Positions 8,623-17,672 of a DNA stretch of 64,000 bases are shown here, one piece after another. Position 1 is the stretch's first letter. Each line of letters starts with the position of its first letter. A program made the translations under genes and the position numbers. The stretch spans positions 4,135,501 through 4,199,500 of the forward strand of contig NZ_CP027762.1 in assembly GCF_003852315.1 (NCBI RefSeq). The letters run 5' to 3'. Source of the stretch: Pseudomonas sp. LBUM920 (GTDB taxonomy: Bacteria > Pseudomonadota > Gammaproteobacteria > Pseudomonadales > Pseudomonadaceae). The notes below the pieces were generated by a model that worked only from the letters and a program-made list of their open reading frames with translations, was not told the origin of the DNA and did no database searches.

Positions 8623-8648
8623 AGACGAACGCCGATCCGCTCTATTCC
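8623..8648 (-). promoter_or_regulatory. ECF-type promoter for the peroxidase-b561 operon
   Basis: On the minus strand, GGAAT (8644-8648) and CGTCT (8623-8627) are 16 bp apart, matching the usual ECF GGAA-N16-CGTC architecture. It mirrors the promoter in front of the sigma gene. Confidence 0.7.
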
Positions 8649-8676
8649 CACGCCCTGTGTTTATTTTTCAGGCTTG

Positions 8677-8702
8677 GGAATAACCTTCAACGTCAGACGT
8701 CT
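8677..8702 (+). promoter_or_regulatory. ECF-type promoter for the sigma/anti-sigma operon
   Basis: GGAAT (8677-8681) and CGTCT (8698-8702) are separated by exactly 16 bp, 35 bp before the sigma factor ATG. The elements and spacing are the same as in the divergent promoter, indicating autoregulation. Confidence 0.7.
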
Positions 8703-8736
8703 CTCTAGTCCCAGCGTAGCGACCAGCCAGATTCCC

Positions 8737-9243
8737 ATGCATGAACTCGACGAACAGTTACGTGAACTGATCCCCAGGATGCGGCGCTTTGCCGTGTCCC
8801 TGACCCGTAACACCAGCAGCGCCGACGACCTGGTGCAGTCGACCCTGGAACGCGCAATCACCCGATGGGCCGACAAACGCATCGAAGGCGACTTGCGCGC
8901 GTGGCTGTTCTCGATTCTTTACCGGCAATTCCTCGACGCCCACCGCCGCAGCCGGCGTTACGCGCGCATGCTCGACTTCTTCACCGGCCGTGACGACGCG
9001 CAACCTTCGGTGGAGCGCACGGTGATGGCCCAATCGGCCTTGCAGGCTTTTGACCAACTCAACACCGAACAGCGCGCCCTGTTGCTCTGGGTGTCGGTCG
9101 AAGGCTTAAGCTACAAGGAGGTTGCCGTCATCCTCGAGGTGCCCGTCGGCACCGTCATGTCGCGCTTGTCCCGGGCGCGCCAGGCCCTGCGCCAACTCAG
9201 TGATGGCGAAATTGCCAGCCCTTCCCTGCGGATACTCAAATGA
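8737..9243 (+). CDS. ECF-family RNA polymerase sigma factor
   Basis: The ATG at 8737 (MHELDEQLRE) gives 168 residues; a longer frame from 8599 would run over the promoters. Sigma region 2 is about residues 8-75 (ADDLVQSTLERAITRW, DLRAWLFSILYRQFLD). Region 4 is about 105-160, with the helix-turn-helix GLSYKEVAVILEVPVGTVMSRLSRAR. It overlaps the next gene by ATGA. Its position next to the peroxidase-b561 operon and the twin promoters suggest it switches that operon on, probably in response to oxidative or photo-oxidative stress; the inducing signal cannot be read from sequence. Confidence 0.92.
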   Translation: MHELDEQLRELIPRMRRFAVSLTRNTSSADDLVQSTLERAITRWADKRIEGDLRAWLFSILYRQFLDAHRRSRRYARMLDFFTGRDDAQPSVERTVMAQSALQAFDQLNTEQRALLLWVSVEGLSYKEVAVILEVPVGTVMSRLSRARQALRQLSDGEIASPSLRILK

Positions 9244-9977
9244 TCAGCCTGCCCCCCAGCGAACGCGATTTGCACGCCTACGTCGATCACCAACTGCTGG
9301 AGAGCGATCGCCGCGTGCTTGAAACCTACTTGGCGACCCACCCCGACGTCGCTGCCCAGGTGCATGCCTGGCAACAGGATGCGCAAGCACTGCGCGCGTC
9401 ATTGAGCGGGGCCTTGCAACAACCGACCAACCCCGCGCTGGACCCGGCGCTGATTCGCCAACGCATCAAACACCAATCGCGTCGCCACTTCGCCACGGCT
9501 GCCGTGTTGTTGATCGCCGTCAGCCTGGGCGGTTTTGGCGGCTGGCACGCCCGCGAAGCGACCCAGCCTGCCCTGTTGCCGATGGCCGACGCCATGCAAG
9601 CGTTCCGCCTGTTTGCTCAGGACGGCATCATGCCCGCCGACTACAACGCCCAGGACGGCGGCTCGATGCAGGCCTGGCTGGATCGCTACTTCAACCAGGC
9701 GCACCGCCTGCCGGACTTGAGCCAGGCAGGTTTCAAGCCGGTCAGCGGGCGCTTGCTCACCACTGAGCAGGGCGCTGCCGCGATGGTGCTGTACGAAGAC
9801 CCGCAGGGCCGGCGCATCAGCTTCTACATCCGCCCGCCTGGCCCGGAAAACGGCTTTCTGCCCCGCGGCAGCCGCAGCGCCGATGGTTTGCAGGCCGAGT
9901 ACTGGTCCGGCAGCGGCTACAACTACGCAATGGTCAGCCCGGTGGATCAGCCGACCACGCAGATGATGAAGTTCTAA
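9240..9977 (+). CDS. Membrane-bound anti-sigma factor
   Basis: The 245-residue protein has an N-terminal cytoplasmic anti-sigma region (about 1-80; DLHAYVDHQLLESDRRVLETYL is typical of this family, shown here only in part), one transmembrane helix (about 84-101, AAVLLIAVSLGGFGG) and a periplasmic domain. No zinc-binding HxxxCxxC is present, so it is not a ZAS-type redox sensor. Translational coupling to the sigma gene supports partner function. Its stop overlaps by four bases with the convergent pilus tip gene. Confidence 0.85.
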   Translation: MISLPPSERDLHAYVDHQLLESDRRVLETYLATHPDVAAQVHAWQQDAQALRASLSGALQQPTNPALDPALIRQRIKHQSRRHFATAAVLLIAVSLGGFGGWHAREATQPALLPMADAMQAFRLFAQDGIMPADYNAQDGGSMQAWLDRYFNQAHRLPDLSQAGFKPVSGRLLTTEQGAAAMVLYEDPQGRRISFYIRPPGPENGFLPRGSRSADGLQAEYWSGSGYNYAMVSPVDQPTTQMMKF

Positions 9978-10969
9978 AAGCCCACGTCCAGCACCACGTT
10001 GTCCAGATAGGTGCCGCCCGGCGGCGTGGTCTGGTCGGTGTAGACCTTGGCGTTGTAGTTGAACACCTGGCTGCCGGTGCCCAGGCCGTTGCCAGGGTTG
10101 ACCTCGGCCGTTGAACTGGCCCGACGCGCCGTGCCCACGCTGCCCCAGCGGGTCGTGCTGGCACTCTTGAAGATGTCGTAAGCAAGGAAGTTACCGGCGG
10201 ACACCATCTGCCGGCGGCCACCCACACTCACCGGGTTCTGCCCGTCACTGAGGCCCACGGTGTAGGCGCTGCCCTTGGTGCAGGCAACGCTGGCCTGCCC
10301 GTTGACGGTGGCAAATGCACTGACCACCGGCGCGCTGCCAAAGGCGATGGCGGGCGTAGTGATCTGGCAGTCATTGACCACGGTCATGCTCACATTCAGC
10401 GTGGTCGTGCCGTTGTTGATCTCGCGGCCCGCGCAAATCCCACCAATGCCAATGCCCGAACAGTAATTCCAGTTCCAGAAGATACTCAGGCTTTCGGTGT
10501 ACACACCTGCCGCCACGTTACTGCCGACGGTGGTGGCGAAATACAGCGGCACAATTTTGGTACCCGGCCCGAACACCAGGCCAAGGGAGGCGGCAATGCC
10601 ACCACTGCCGCCAAAATCGAACGCGGTGCCGCGCGTTATTGGGAATGCGGTGGTGTTGTTGGCGTAGATCGTATAGCTGATGACATCCCCGGTCGGCCCG
10701 ACCAGGCCGCCTTGCGAGGAGCCGGTGACGGTCGCATAGAAATGGTCATTGGAGGTCAAGACTGACAGCAGCGCCGGCGTGCAGCTCAACCCAGCGTTGG
10801 TGGTCGAGCTCGGCTGGGAGGTGGTGCGCACGGTCATAGAACTCACCGTGGTGCCGAAACTGGCCGGCACAGTGGCGCCCACCGTGCACACCGCCTGCAC
10901 CTGCACCGACACGCCCAGGCTCGCCAACAGCAATAACCGCAACAGCCAATCCTTGACCTGCACACGCAC
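9974..10969 (-). CDS. Csu-type pilus tip adhesin (two spore-coat-U domains)
   Basis: The 331-residue secreted protein has a signal peptide (LLRLLLLASLGVSVQVQA) and two tandem spore coat protein U (SCPU) domains, about 27-165 and 180-331. It is twice the size of the pilins upstream, as in CsuE-like two-domain tip adhesins of archaic chaperone-usher pili. The C-terminal strand NVVLDVGF fits a pilin domain. It is last in the operon, immediately after the usher gene (10-bp gap). Confidence 0.85.
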   Translation of the reverse strand: MRVQVKDWLLRLLLLASLGVSVQVQAVCTVGATVPASFGTTVSSMTVRTTSQPSSTTNAGLSCTPALLSVLTSNDHFYATVTGSSQGGLVGPTGDVISYTIYANNTTAFPITRGTAFDFGGSGGIAASLGLVFGPGTKIVPLYFATTVGSNVAAGVYTESLSIFWNWNYCSGIGIGGICAGREINNGTTTLNVSMTVVNDCQITTPAIAFGSAPVVSAFATVNGQASVACTKGSAYTVGLSDGQNPVSVGGRRQMVSAGNFLAYDIFKSASTTRWGSVGTARRASSTAEVNPGNGLGTGSQVFNYNAKVYTDQTTPPGGTYLDNVVLDVGF

Positions 10970-10979
10970 ACTCCTTATG

Positions 10980-13373
10980 TCATTGGCACACCAGTGGCCC
11001 GATCAGCGGCACCTGCTCCTGTGTGGTATCCAGTTCGAACGTCGCCTGGCAGGTCTGGCCATCGCCGACGGTGACCTGCAAGGTGTTGTGGGCCGCCAGG
11101 TTTTCCAGGTAGACCAGCCCGTCCCACCCCACCACCGCCAGCGCGCCGCTTTGCTCGTGTCGCACCTGGCTGCCCAGGGGCAAGTCCTGATGCTGGGCAT
11201 CGACCAGGGTGATGCTCGCCGCGAGCACCCGGCGCACCGGAAACTCCAGCAGGTAACCACTGCCACGGCGCACGGCCACGCGCTGCTCGACGTTGGGCAC
11301 TTGCATGTTGGCCGGCAGGTTCAGCGGGTCGATCTCGTATTTGGCCCGGTAGTAGGCGCTGGTCCATGGCACCAGCAAGTGCCCGTTGCGGTCGGTTTCA
11401 CCCACCACTTGGTTCTCGTAACGCACCGGTACGCCGCCGACGCCATCGGTGCTCACCACCACAAACGCATCGTCGACACGGTTGGCCGCGAACACGTGGT
11501 GGTCCATCCATACCAGCGAGCCACTGGCATCCGCCCAGCGGGTTTCGGCGTCGCGGTTGCCATACACGCCGGCCTGCAACTGCACCGACTGCAAGCGCCA
11601 GGTCAGGTCGGCCTGCCGATAAGCCGGCCCGTCACCGCTGGCGTAACCCAGGTTAAAGCCCACGCCGCCCTCGGCCGGCACTGCCCGGCTGTAGTTGACG
11701 CGCTGCTGGCTTTGTCCGGTTTTGCTGCGTTCGCTGCCCACACTGAGGCTGCCGTAGATGTCGAAGGGCACCACCACTTGGGCCTGCACTGCCCAGCTGC
11801 TGTCACCGACCTCGTGGTTGGCCGACAGGTAGAAACTGCTGTTGCGCCACAGCGCTTTACTCCAGGTCATGTTCACCAGGCGGGTGCGAGAATCATCCGC
11901 CGCCTGCACATCGAAATACCCCACGCCCAAACTGCCGAAATCGTTGAGGTTCAGGCTCAAGGTCGCTTGCTGGCTGCGCTTGCTGAGGCTGGCATAGGGC
12001 GTGTCGACCAGGCTCAGGTCGGCGTACTCATCGCGGCGCTCTACCCGTTGATAAGACACGCTGTAACGCTGATTGCTGTACTGGTAGCCCAGGCTCAGTT
12101 GCTGGCCTGTGCGCCCGTCGAACTGGCTTTGGCTGACGGCGGTATTGAGCACGCCGAAGTTGCCCATGCGCAGGTTGCCGCCGACACCGCCCAAGGCCAG
12201 GTCACCCGCGGCTTCGGCGTGGCTTTCCAGGGTAAACGCATCCGACAGCCCGTACCGAAAGGTGCCGCTCGCCACGCCGGAGCCATAGCCAAAATCGCGC
12301 ACGGTGTAGTCGCGGCGCAGGTTACCCGCCGCCACCGAAAAGTCCGACAAGCCCTTTTGCAACAGCGTACTCGTGACGTAGAACGGCACCGTGGTCGAGA
12401 CCTGCCGGCCCAGGGCGTCGGTGGTCACCACCACCGCCTCACCCGCGCCGTTGATGAACGGCACGTTGGTCAGGGTGTACGGCCCAGGCTGCAGGTCGGC
12501 GCTGCTGGTTTTGTAGCCGTTGATAAACAGGTCCACCGACGACGGCACGGCGGCCTCACCGGCAAACTGTGGCAGCGGGTAGGTGACCAAATCCGGACGC
12601 ACACCAAAATCGCGCGACACCTGCACACCGCCAAGACGCACCGAGGTGCTCCACGGCAAGGCACCGCTGATCACGTCGCCGGCCTCATAGGTCAGCAGGC
12701 GCTCGTCGTCGGAAAACCGCCACGTGGTGTCATAACGCCGATAGCCGTTGTCCAGGCTGCCGCCGGCTGTCTCCCGGCCAAGCGTGGTGCGGTACTGGCC
12801 GGTGTTGGACAAGGTGCCCCAGGTGTCGAACAACCTGACTTCGTTGAAGATGCCGAGGTAGGTGCCGGCGTCATCGGTGTCGTTGAGGTAGGCGTCATAG
12901 TTGAGCAGCGCGCCAAAGCTGGTCAGCGCCTGGGTGCGCGGGTAATTGTTGCGATTGCCGATAAATTGCTCCGGCAACCAGGCCGGCGGCACGCTGAGCA
13001 TCAGGCGCTGGCCCTGGCTGTCGTAATCGGTGTGCATGCCTGGCAGGTTTTCCAGCGCAACCTCGGCGGGCACTTCACCCGGCAGCTTCATACCGATTTC
13101 CTGCAACACCGACGCCGGCAAAAACAATTGCCCGGCACGCTGATTGACGGCGACCACGCGCCCGGTATCCATCTGATTGACCACCAGTTCCAGAAACAAC
13201 TGCGCATCGGCAACAGCCTCCATACTGCTGGGAGGGGGCGGCAATGGAGCGGCCACACCCGGCGCCGCAAGCACCAGGCCAGACAGGCCACTCACCACCC
13301 ACACCGATCGCCATAAACCTCTCGCCCGTTCATGGCTCACCAAGGCTTTGTGTCCATCAATGGACATCTCCAT
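10980..13373 (-). CDS. Outer-membrane usher of archaic (Csu-type) chaperone-usher pilus
   Basis: The 797-residue protein has a signal sequence, an N-terminal periplasmic region and a 24-strand usher beta-barrel (for example YDAYLNDTDDAGTYLG, RRYDTTWRFSDDERLLTYEAGDV, quoted in part; SVRLGGVQVSRDFGV), then plug and C-terminal domains. It translocates chaperone-bound subunits and polymerises the pilus. It sits between the chaperone and tip genes in the usual Csu order. An internal ATG or GTG start a few codons downstream is possible because the first residues (MEMSIDGHKALVSHERARG) are not signal-like. Confidence 0.92.
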   Translation of the reverse strand: MEMSIDGHKALVSHERARGLWRSVWVVSGLSGLVLAAPGVAAPLPPPPSSMEAVADAQLFLELVVNQMDTGRVVAVNQRAGQLFLPASVLQEIGMKLPGEVPAEVALENLPGMHTDYDSQGQRLMLSVPPAWLPEQFIGNRNNYPRTQALTSFGALLNYDAYLNDTDDAGTYLGIFNEVRLFDTWGTLSNTGQYRTTLGRETAGGSLDNGYRRYDTTWRFSDDERLLTYEAGDVISGALPWSTSVRLGGVQVSRDFGVRPDLVTYPLPQFAGEAAVPSSVDLFINGYKTSSADLQPGPYTLTNVPFINGAGEAVVVTTDALGRQVSTTVPFYVTSTLLQKGLSDFSVAAGNLRRDYTVRDFGYGSGVASGTFRYGLSDAFTLESHAEAAGDLALGGVGGNLRMGNFGVLNTAVSQSQFDGRTGQQLSLGYQYSNQRYSVSYQRVERRDEYADLSLVDTPYASLSKRSQQATLSLNLNDFGSLGVGYFDVQAADDSRTRLVNMTWSKALWRNSSFYLSANHEVGDSSWAVQAQVVVPFDIYGSLSVGSERSKTGQSQQRVNYSRAVPAEGGVGFNLGYASGDGPAYRQADLTWRLQSVQLQAGVYGNRDAETRWADASGSLVWMDHHVFAANRVDDAFVVVSTDGVGGVPVRYENQVVGETDRNGHLLVPWTSAYYRAKYEIDPLNLPANMQVPNVEQRVAVRRGSGYLLEFPVRRVLAASITLVDAQHQDLPLGSQVRHEQSGALAVVGWDGLVYLENLAAHNTLQVTVGDGQTCQATFELDTTQEQVPLIGPLVCQ

Positions 13374-13414
13374 CCGTTAACACCAGGGGCTGCTCCATGC
13401 CCTACCGCACTGAT

Positions 13415-14200
13415 TTATCGCCCCGGTGCAAGGTTCTCCAATTGCGTCGCACCATTGACTCGCACCTGCAGCGGCTGATCAGCCGGCAGGCCCTCCGGCA
13501 CTGGCCAGCGCATGGTTGCGCCCGGCAGCACATAGCCCATCAGGCCTTCCACCAGCGGCCGAGGCTGGCCGCCCTGTTTGAACGTGGCGTCGGTCAAGCG
13601 CGCATGCACGGCGCCCTGGTTGCGCATTTCGACATAGTTGCGCCCACCCACTGTGACCTTTTTCCAACTCAGGTCCGGCTTGCCGGCACTTTTGGGGTCG
13701 CGCTCGCGGGTGCCATCTACCTTGCTCCAAAGGCCCGGGCCATAGGCGAACAGCGGCACCGAATAGCGCATCTGGAAGCGAATCGCAGCGGCCGTCTTGC
13801 CATCAGCCGGGGCCGCAGGCGGCGCGGCCGGGGGGATTTCATCAATGATGATCCGGTAGGCCAGTTCCCGGCCCGGCGGCACCTCTTTGGTCCGGGTCAG
13901 GCGCACCAGCTGTTTCTGCCCCGGCTCGATTTTCGCCACCGGCGGGCTGCCGATCACGTCGCGCTGGTTCTGGTACTGCTCATCAAAACCGCTCTGGGTC
14001 CAGGCAAACACGCGGATTTGCAGGTTGGCGGTCTCCGTGCCGCGATTTTCCAGCCACAGGGCGCTGGCCTGTTGGTCGGCCTCCAGCACCGGGTCAATCG
14101 GCCAGATCAGCACCGAGCTGGCCGCCTGCGCCTGCCCTGCCGTCAACGCCCACAACGCGCTCAAACCTGCTGCCCACCAGTGCCGGGAAGCTGCATACAT
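13415..14200 (-). CDS. Periplasmic pilus chaperone (CsuC-like)
   Basis: The 261-residue protein has a signal peptide ending near AGQAQA and an immunoglobulin-like PapD fold: SSVLIWPIDPVLEADQQASALWLEN at the N-terminus and VRLTRTKEVPPGRELAYRIIIDEIP around the subunit-binding groove, both typical of archaic-family chaperones. It carries an Ala/Pro-rich insert near residues 125-140. It folds and caps the SCPU pilins of this operon. Confidence 0.9.
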   Translation of the reverse strand: MYAASRHWWAAGLSALWALTAGQAQAASSVLIWPIDPVLEADQQASALWLENRGTETANLQIRVFAWTQSGFDEQYQNQRDVIGSPPVAKIEPGQKQLVRLTRTKEVPPGRELAYRIIIDEIPPAAPPAAPADGKTAAAIRFQMRYSVPLFAYGPGLWSKVDGTRERDPKSAGKPDLSWKKVTVGGRNYVEMRNQGAVHARLTDATFKQGGQPRPLVEGLMGYVLPGATMRWPVPEGLPADQPLQVRVNGATQLENLAPGR

Positions 14201-14227
14201 AAGTCTTACTCCTCATTGCCAATCGCC

Positions 14228-14728
14228 TTACCACGACAGCTGCACCTGCAACGTGTCGCTGTACGTCCCCCCAGGCGTATTACCCGGTAACTGCACTCGC
14301 CCATAAATCGGCAAGGTGATGCTGGCTGCGTTGGTGTAGGCCACGCTCACGCTTTGGCTGATGCCCAGGCTCTGGCTGAACGCCGCGTCCCGAAACAGTT
14401 GATAAGCCACTTGAGCAGTGCCGCTATTGAGCTGCATCCGCCGACCGCTGTTGTTGTGCAAACCGCCATCGACACTCATGCTCAGCGCAACCCCCGGCGT
14501 ACATTGCAGGGTCACGCCCCCCGTGAGTGCGACAGACGCCGTGCTGGTCGCCAGGGCCGAATAAGTGCCAAAGGCCAGGCTGCCGTAGTTCGTCCCGCCA
14601 CCCACCACCAGGCATCCAGGGGTGATGGTCGCGCTGACCTGGAACGACTGACTGGTCACCGCCAGCAGCGACACCGGCATGCCCCAGCCGATGCACACCA
14701 CACACGCCGCCCACCCTGCCCGGCTCAT
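14228..14728 (-). CDS. Spore-coat-U domain pilin, fourth small subunit
   Basis: The 166-residue secreted single-domain SCPU protein has a signal peptide, conserved cysteines (TPGCLVVGG and LQCTPGVALS), the GGLHNNSGRRMQ beta region and the C-terminal GGTYSDTLQVQLSW donor-strand-like end. It is a structural or adaptor subunit of the Csu-type pilus and lies five bases after the preceding pilin. Confidence 0.87.
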   Translation of the reverse strand: MSRAGWAACVVCIGWGMPVSLLAVTSQSFQVSATITPGCLVVGGGTNYGSLAFGTYSALATSTASVALTGGVTLQCTPGVALSMSVDGGLHNNSGRRMQLNSGTAQVAYQLFRDAAFSQSLGISQSVSVAYTNAASITLPIYGRVQLPGNTPGGTYSDTLQVQLSW

Positions 14729-14733
14729 GGCAC

Positions 14734-15282
14734 TTAGAACGTCAGCGTCACGTTGACCGTGTCGGTGTAAGTCCCGGCCGGCAGCCCGGCCTTGCCGTTG
14801 GCCTTACCGTAAATATTCACGGCCTGGGCCACGCCCGTGCTGGGTGCCAGGTTGATCACCCCACCGATGGCGAGCAAATTGGAGTGGCCACTATCGGTGA
14901 ACAGGTCATACGGCACGTAATTAGCCACACCGTCGTACAGCGCGCGACCACCGCCCACGGACTTGCCGTCGTTGGCGCCGGCAGACACGGTCAGCGTCGG
15001 TGAAGTGCCCGCCGAACACAGAATCGACAACGCGCCACCGCCGCCGCCCAGCACCTGGCCGTCGGCTTCAGTGAACAGGCTGTTGGCCGTACCGAAGTTC
15101 AAGTTACCGAAGCTCATCCCGCCGGTGGCCGCCGCACCATTGACCTGGCAGCTGCTGGTCAGCACCAGCGTTGCGGTGACGGTGCCGGCGACCGTGGCCG
15201 CCTGCGTACCCGACACCCACACCAGCGCCATCAATGGAAAAACTGCTTTCGATACAAGTGCATGCATGATGTTAATCCTCAT
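14734..15282 (-). CDS. Spore-coat-U domain pilin, third subunit (most CsuA/B-like)
   Basis: This 182-residue protein has a signal peptide and one SCPU domain: SSCQVNGAAATGG, FGNLNFGTANSL, ILCSAGTSPTLTVSAG and the terminal GTYTDTVNVTLTF. The NLNFGT segment and the glycine-rich loop are nearest to what I remember of the Acinetobacter major pilin CsuA/B, so this may be the main rod subunit. That is an inference from motif similarity. Confidence 0.87.
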   Translation of the reverse strand: MRINIMHALVSKAVFPLMALVWVSGTQAATVAGTVTATLVLTSSCQVNGAAATGGMSFGNLNFGTANSLFTEADGQVLGGGGGALSILCSAGTSPTLTVSAGANDGKSVGGGRALYDGVANYVPYDLFTDSGHSNLLAIGGVINLAPSTGVAQAVNIYGKANGKAGLPAGTYTDTVNVTLTF

Positions 15283-15285
15283 GAT

Positions 15286-15828
15286 TTACCAATCCAGAGT
15301 CACCGTCAGGGTGTCTGTGTAGATGCCGGCCGGTAGGGCCCTGGTATTCGCCACCACCGAGCCGAATACCGGGATCGGTACTTGTGTGCCCTTGGTCACG
15401 ACGAAATTGCGTTGTTGGCCAATGCTGTAAGTGCTCTGGCCCAGCGGATCGGCCGACAGCCGATACGGGATGGTCTGACGCCCGTTGCTCAAGCGTCGCG
15501 TGGTGCCATCGCCGTGCGCGCCGCCGTCGATCGTCACGGTGAAACTGCTGACCACCGACGGATTGCAGGACACCGACAGCGGCGCCTTGTCGCCATCGGA
15601 AACGGCTGCGCCCAGTGGGTTGCTCCAGGTCGGGCCCTGGCTGCCAAAGTCGAGCACTGCCGTGCCGCCCGCGGGGCTCACGGGCGCGCTTGCGGCGCCT
15701 TTGCTCACCTCACAACTGGCGGTTATCACCAGCCGCGCATGAATCTGCCCGGCCACGGCCGCCTGGGCGTCTTCTGCCAGCAGCAACAGGCCGCCCATGG
15801 CCACGAGGGCCCAGCCCCGGCTTACCAT
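15286..15828 (-). CDS. Spore-coat-U domain pilin, second subunit
   Basis: The 180-residue protein has a signal peptide (ALVAMGGLLLLAEDAQA), paired cysteines (TASCEVSKG, VSCNPSVV) and the terminal GIYTDTLTVTLDW strand. Its start overlaps the end of the first pilin gene by seven bases and it precedes the third by three bases, so translation is tightly coupled. Confidence 0.87.
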   Translation of the reverse strand: MVSRGWALVAMGGLLLLAEDAQAAVAGQIHARLVITASCEVSKGAASAPVSPAGGTAVLDFGSQGPTWSNPLGAAVSDGDKAPLSVSCNPSVVSSFTVTIDGGAHGDGTTRRLSNGRQTIPYRLSADPLGQSTYSIGQQRNFVVTKGTQVPIPVFGSVVANTRALPAGIYTDTLTVTLDW

Positions 15829-16349
15829 GTGACCGTGACCTTGAGCAGGTCGGTGTAGCGGCCGACGGCGGGGATGTCCTTGAGCGGTTCGATGCGGCCA
15901 TATAAGGGCAAGTCGACGCTGCCCGAGTCCGGCACGCGGCCACTGAGCGGTTCATTCACGGGCAAGGCAATACGTCGCGCGGCGTCGGCGTAGAGGCGAT
16001 AGGGAATAGGTTTACTCGAGGGGGTCGCGGCGCTGAGGTAGCGCACTTCGCCGACGCCGCCATGCAGGCCGCCGTCAACGCGCATTTGATAGGGTGTGTC
16101 CGGGTTGCATTCCAGGCGCGGCTGGCGCTGGCTGATCAAGGCCGCACTCAAGGGGCCGGCCGGGTCATCCAGACGCGGGCCGCTGCCAAAGTCCAACACG
16201 CCCAGCTGCTCGATACCCGCATCGCGGGTGATGCCCACCAACTGGCAGCCCCGTTGCACGTCGATGCGCACTTCTACCTGAAGTTGCGCAGCGTAAACCG
16301 TGTTACAGAGTATGGCGCCCATGACTGCCAATACTGCTCGTCCCTTCAC
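15822..16349 (-). CDS. Spore-coat-U domain pilin, first gene of the Csu-type operon
   Basis: The 175-residue protein starts at a GTG preceded by AGGAATTGGGG. It has a signal peptide and an SCPU domain (RGCQLVGITRD, LECNPDTPYQMRVDGGLHGG in part, YTDLLKVTVTW). It is first in a run of seven same-strand genes: four small pilins, chaperone, usher, tip adhesin. The roughly 190-bp gap to zapE upstream must contain the operon promoter; I see no regulator gene next to it. Confidence 0.87.
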   Translation of the reverse strand: MKGRAVLAVMGAILCNTVYAAQLQVEVRIDVQRGCQLVGITRDAGIEQLGVLDFGSGPRLDDPAGPLSAALISQRQPRLECNPDTPYQMRVDGGLHGGVGEVRYLSAATPSSKPIPYRLYADAARRIALPVNEPLSGRVPDSGSVDLPLYGRIEPLKDIPAVGRYTDLLKVTVTW

Positions 16350-16537
16350 TGCCCCAATTCCTTATACAGGGGTGACAACTGTGTATGAGGTTAGCCATTT
16401 AAGGAGAAACCGCCAGTTTGCCTAGGACTACCCCCTCGCCATGCTTTTTCGAGATAGCTGGCGGCGCGCTTCTCTATTGGTCAAATCGCCTCGGGCGCCC
16501 TAAAGTGGGCGACCACCGCACGACAGAGTGACTTGCA

Positions 16538-17632
16538 TTGGCTGTGCTTCCCCTGATTCAGCGTTTGCTGGGCAAAAAAACCGCCGTCCTTGACCCCTCG
16601 CCGATCCCGGCGTTCTTTGAGAACAAGGCCAGGCAACAGGGCTATACCCTGAGCGCAGGCCAAACCCGGGCGATTGCCGCCCTCGCCCGCGAGACCCAGC
16701 ACCTGCTCGCCAACCGTGCAACGCGCAGCCTGTACCTGCACGGCCCGGTGGGGCGCGGCAAAAGCTGGCTGCTCGATGGGTTTTTCCAGGCGCTGCCGAT
16801 TGCCGACAAACAGCGCGTGCACTTCCATGCGTTTTTTGCCCGCCTGCATCGGGGCATGTTTGCGCACCGTGAGCATGACGACGCCCTGGGCGTGACCCTC
16901 GATGAGCTGTTGGCGGGATGCCGGGTGCTGTGTTTCGACGAATTCCATGTTCACGATATCGGCGATGCCATGCTCATCAGCCGGCTGTTCAAAGCCTTGT
17001 TCGCGCGCGGCGTGCTGGTGCTGGTGACCTCAAACTATGCGCCCGAGGGGCTGCTGCCCAACCCGCTGTACCACGAACGCTTCAAGCCGGTAATCGACCT
17101 GATTGCCGCGCGGATGGACGTGCTGGAGGTCAGCTCACCCGAGGATTTTCGCAGCTTGCCCCAAGCGCATGCCGAGCAGCACTTCACCGCTGGCCAGTAT
17201 GTTTGGCCGGGCACGCCCGTCCAGCGTGAAATGCTCGGGCTGCCCGCCACCGATTGCCCGGCGCAAAGCCTGACCGTCGGCAATCGTCAGCTGATATGTC
17301 GCCACCATCAGGCGCCAACCATCGCGTTCACCTTCAACGACCTGTGCGAACAACTCACGGCCGTGATGGATTACTTGCTGCTCTGCGAGGACTTCGACCA
17401 CTGGATTGTCGACGGGCTGCCCCAGTTGGCAGACTGCCCGATCGCCGTGCAACAACGGTTTATCAACCTGGTGGACGTGCTGTACGACCAGGACAAACGC
17501 CTGACGCTGATCGGCCAACACCCCTTGGCGCATGCCCTTGAAGGGCAGGCCATCGACCTGGCTCGCACCGCGAGCCGTCTGAACCAATTGCAAACCGTCT
17601 GCCCGCAACCGGCGCCTCACCCGGTATCATGA
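16538..17632 (+). CDS. zapE: AFG1/ZapE-type P-loop ATPase
   Basis: The 364-residue protein has Walker A GPVGRGKSWLLDGF and Walker B VLCFDEFHVHDIGDAML, the AFG1/ZapE signature. E. coli ZapE acts at the division ring under stress; mitochondrial AFG1 works with proteases. The start is unclear: TTG at 16538 (taken here) or the GTG two codons later. It is followed 40 bp later by an LRR-kinase gene on the same strand. Pseudomonads may have more than one AFG1-like gene, so the symbol is provisional. Confidence 0.85.
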   Translation: MAVLPLIQRLLGKKTAVLDPSPIPAFFENKARQQGYTLSAGQTRAIAALARETQHLLANRATRSLYLHGPVGRGKSWLLDGFFQALPIADKQRVHFHAFFARLHRGMFAHREHDDALGVTLDELLAGCRVLCFDEFHVHDIGDAMLISRLFKALFARGVLVLVTSNYAPEGLLPNPLYHERFKPVIDLIAARMDVLEVSSPEDFRSLPQAHAEQHFTAGQYVWPGTPVQREMLGLPATDCPAQSLTVGNRQLICRHHQAPTIAFTFNDLCEQLTAVMDYLLLCEDFDHWIVDGLPQLADCPIAVQQRFINLVDVLYDQDKRLTLIGQHPLAHALEGQAIDLARTASRLNQLQTVCPQPAPHPVS

Positions 17633-17672
17633 GCGCCTTTTTACGCCCTCTTGCCGAGTGACTGCGCCGTTC

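Noticed and set aside
10749..13316. 855-codon plus-strand frame
   Set aside because: It is antisense to the usher gene and has His/Gln/Arg-rich composition typical of a shadow frame.
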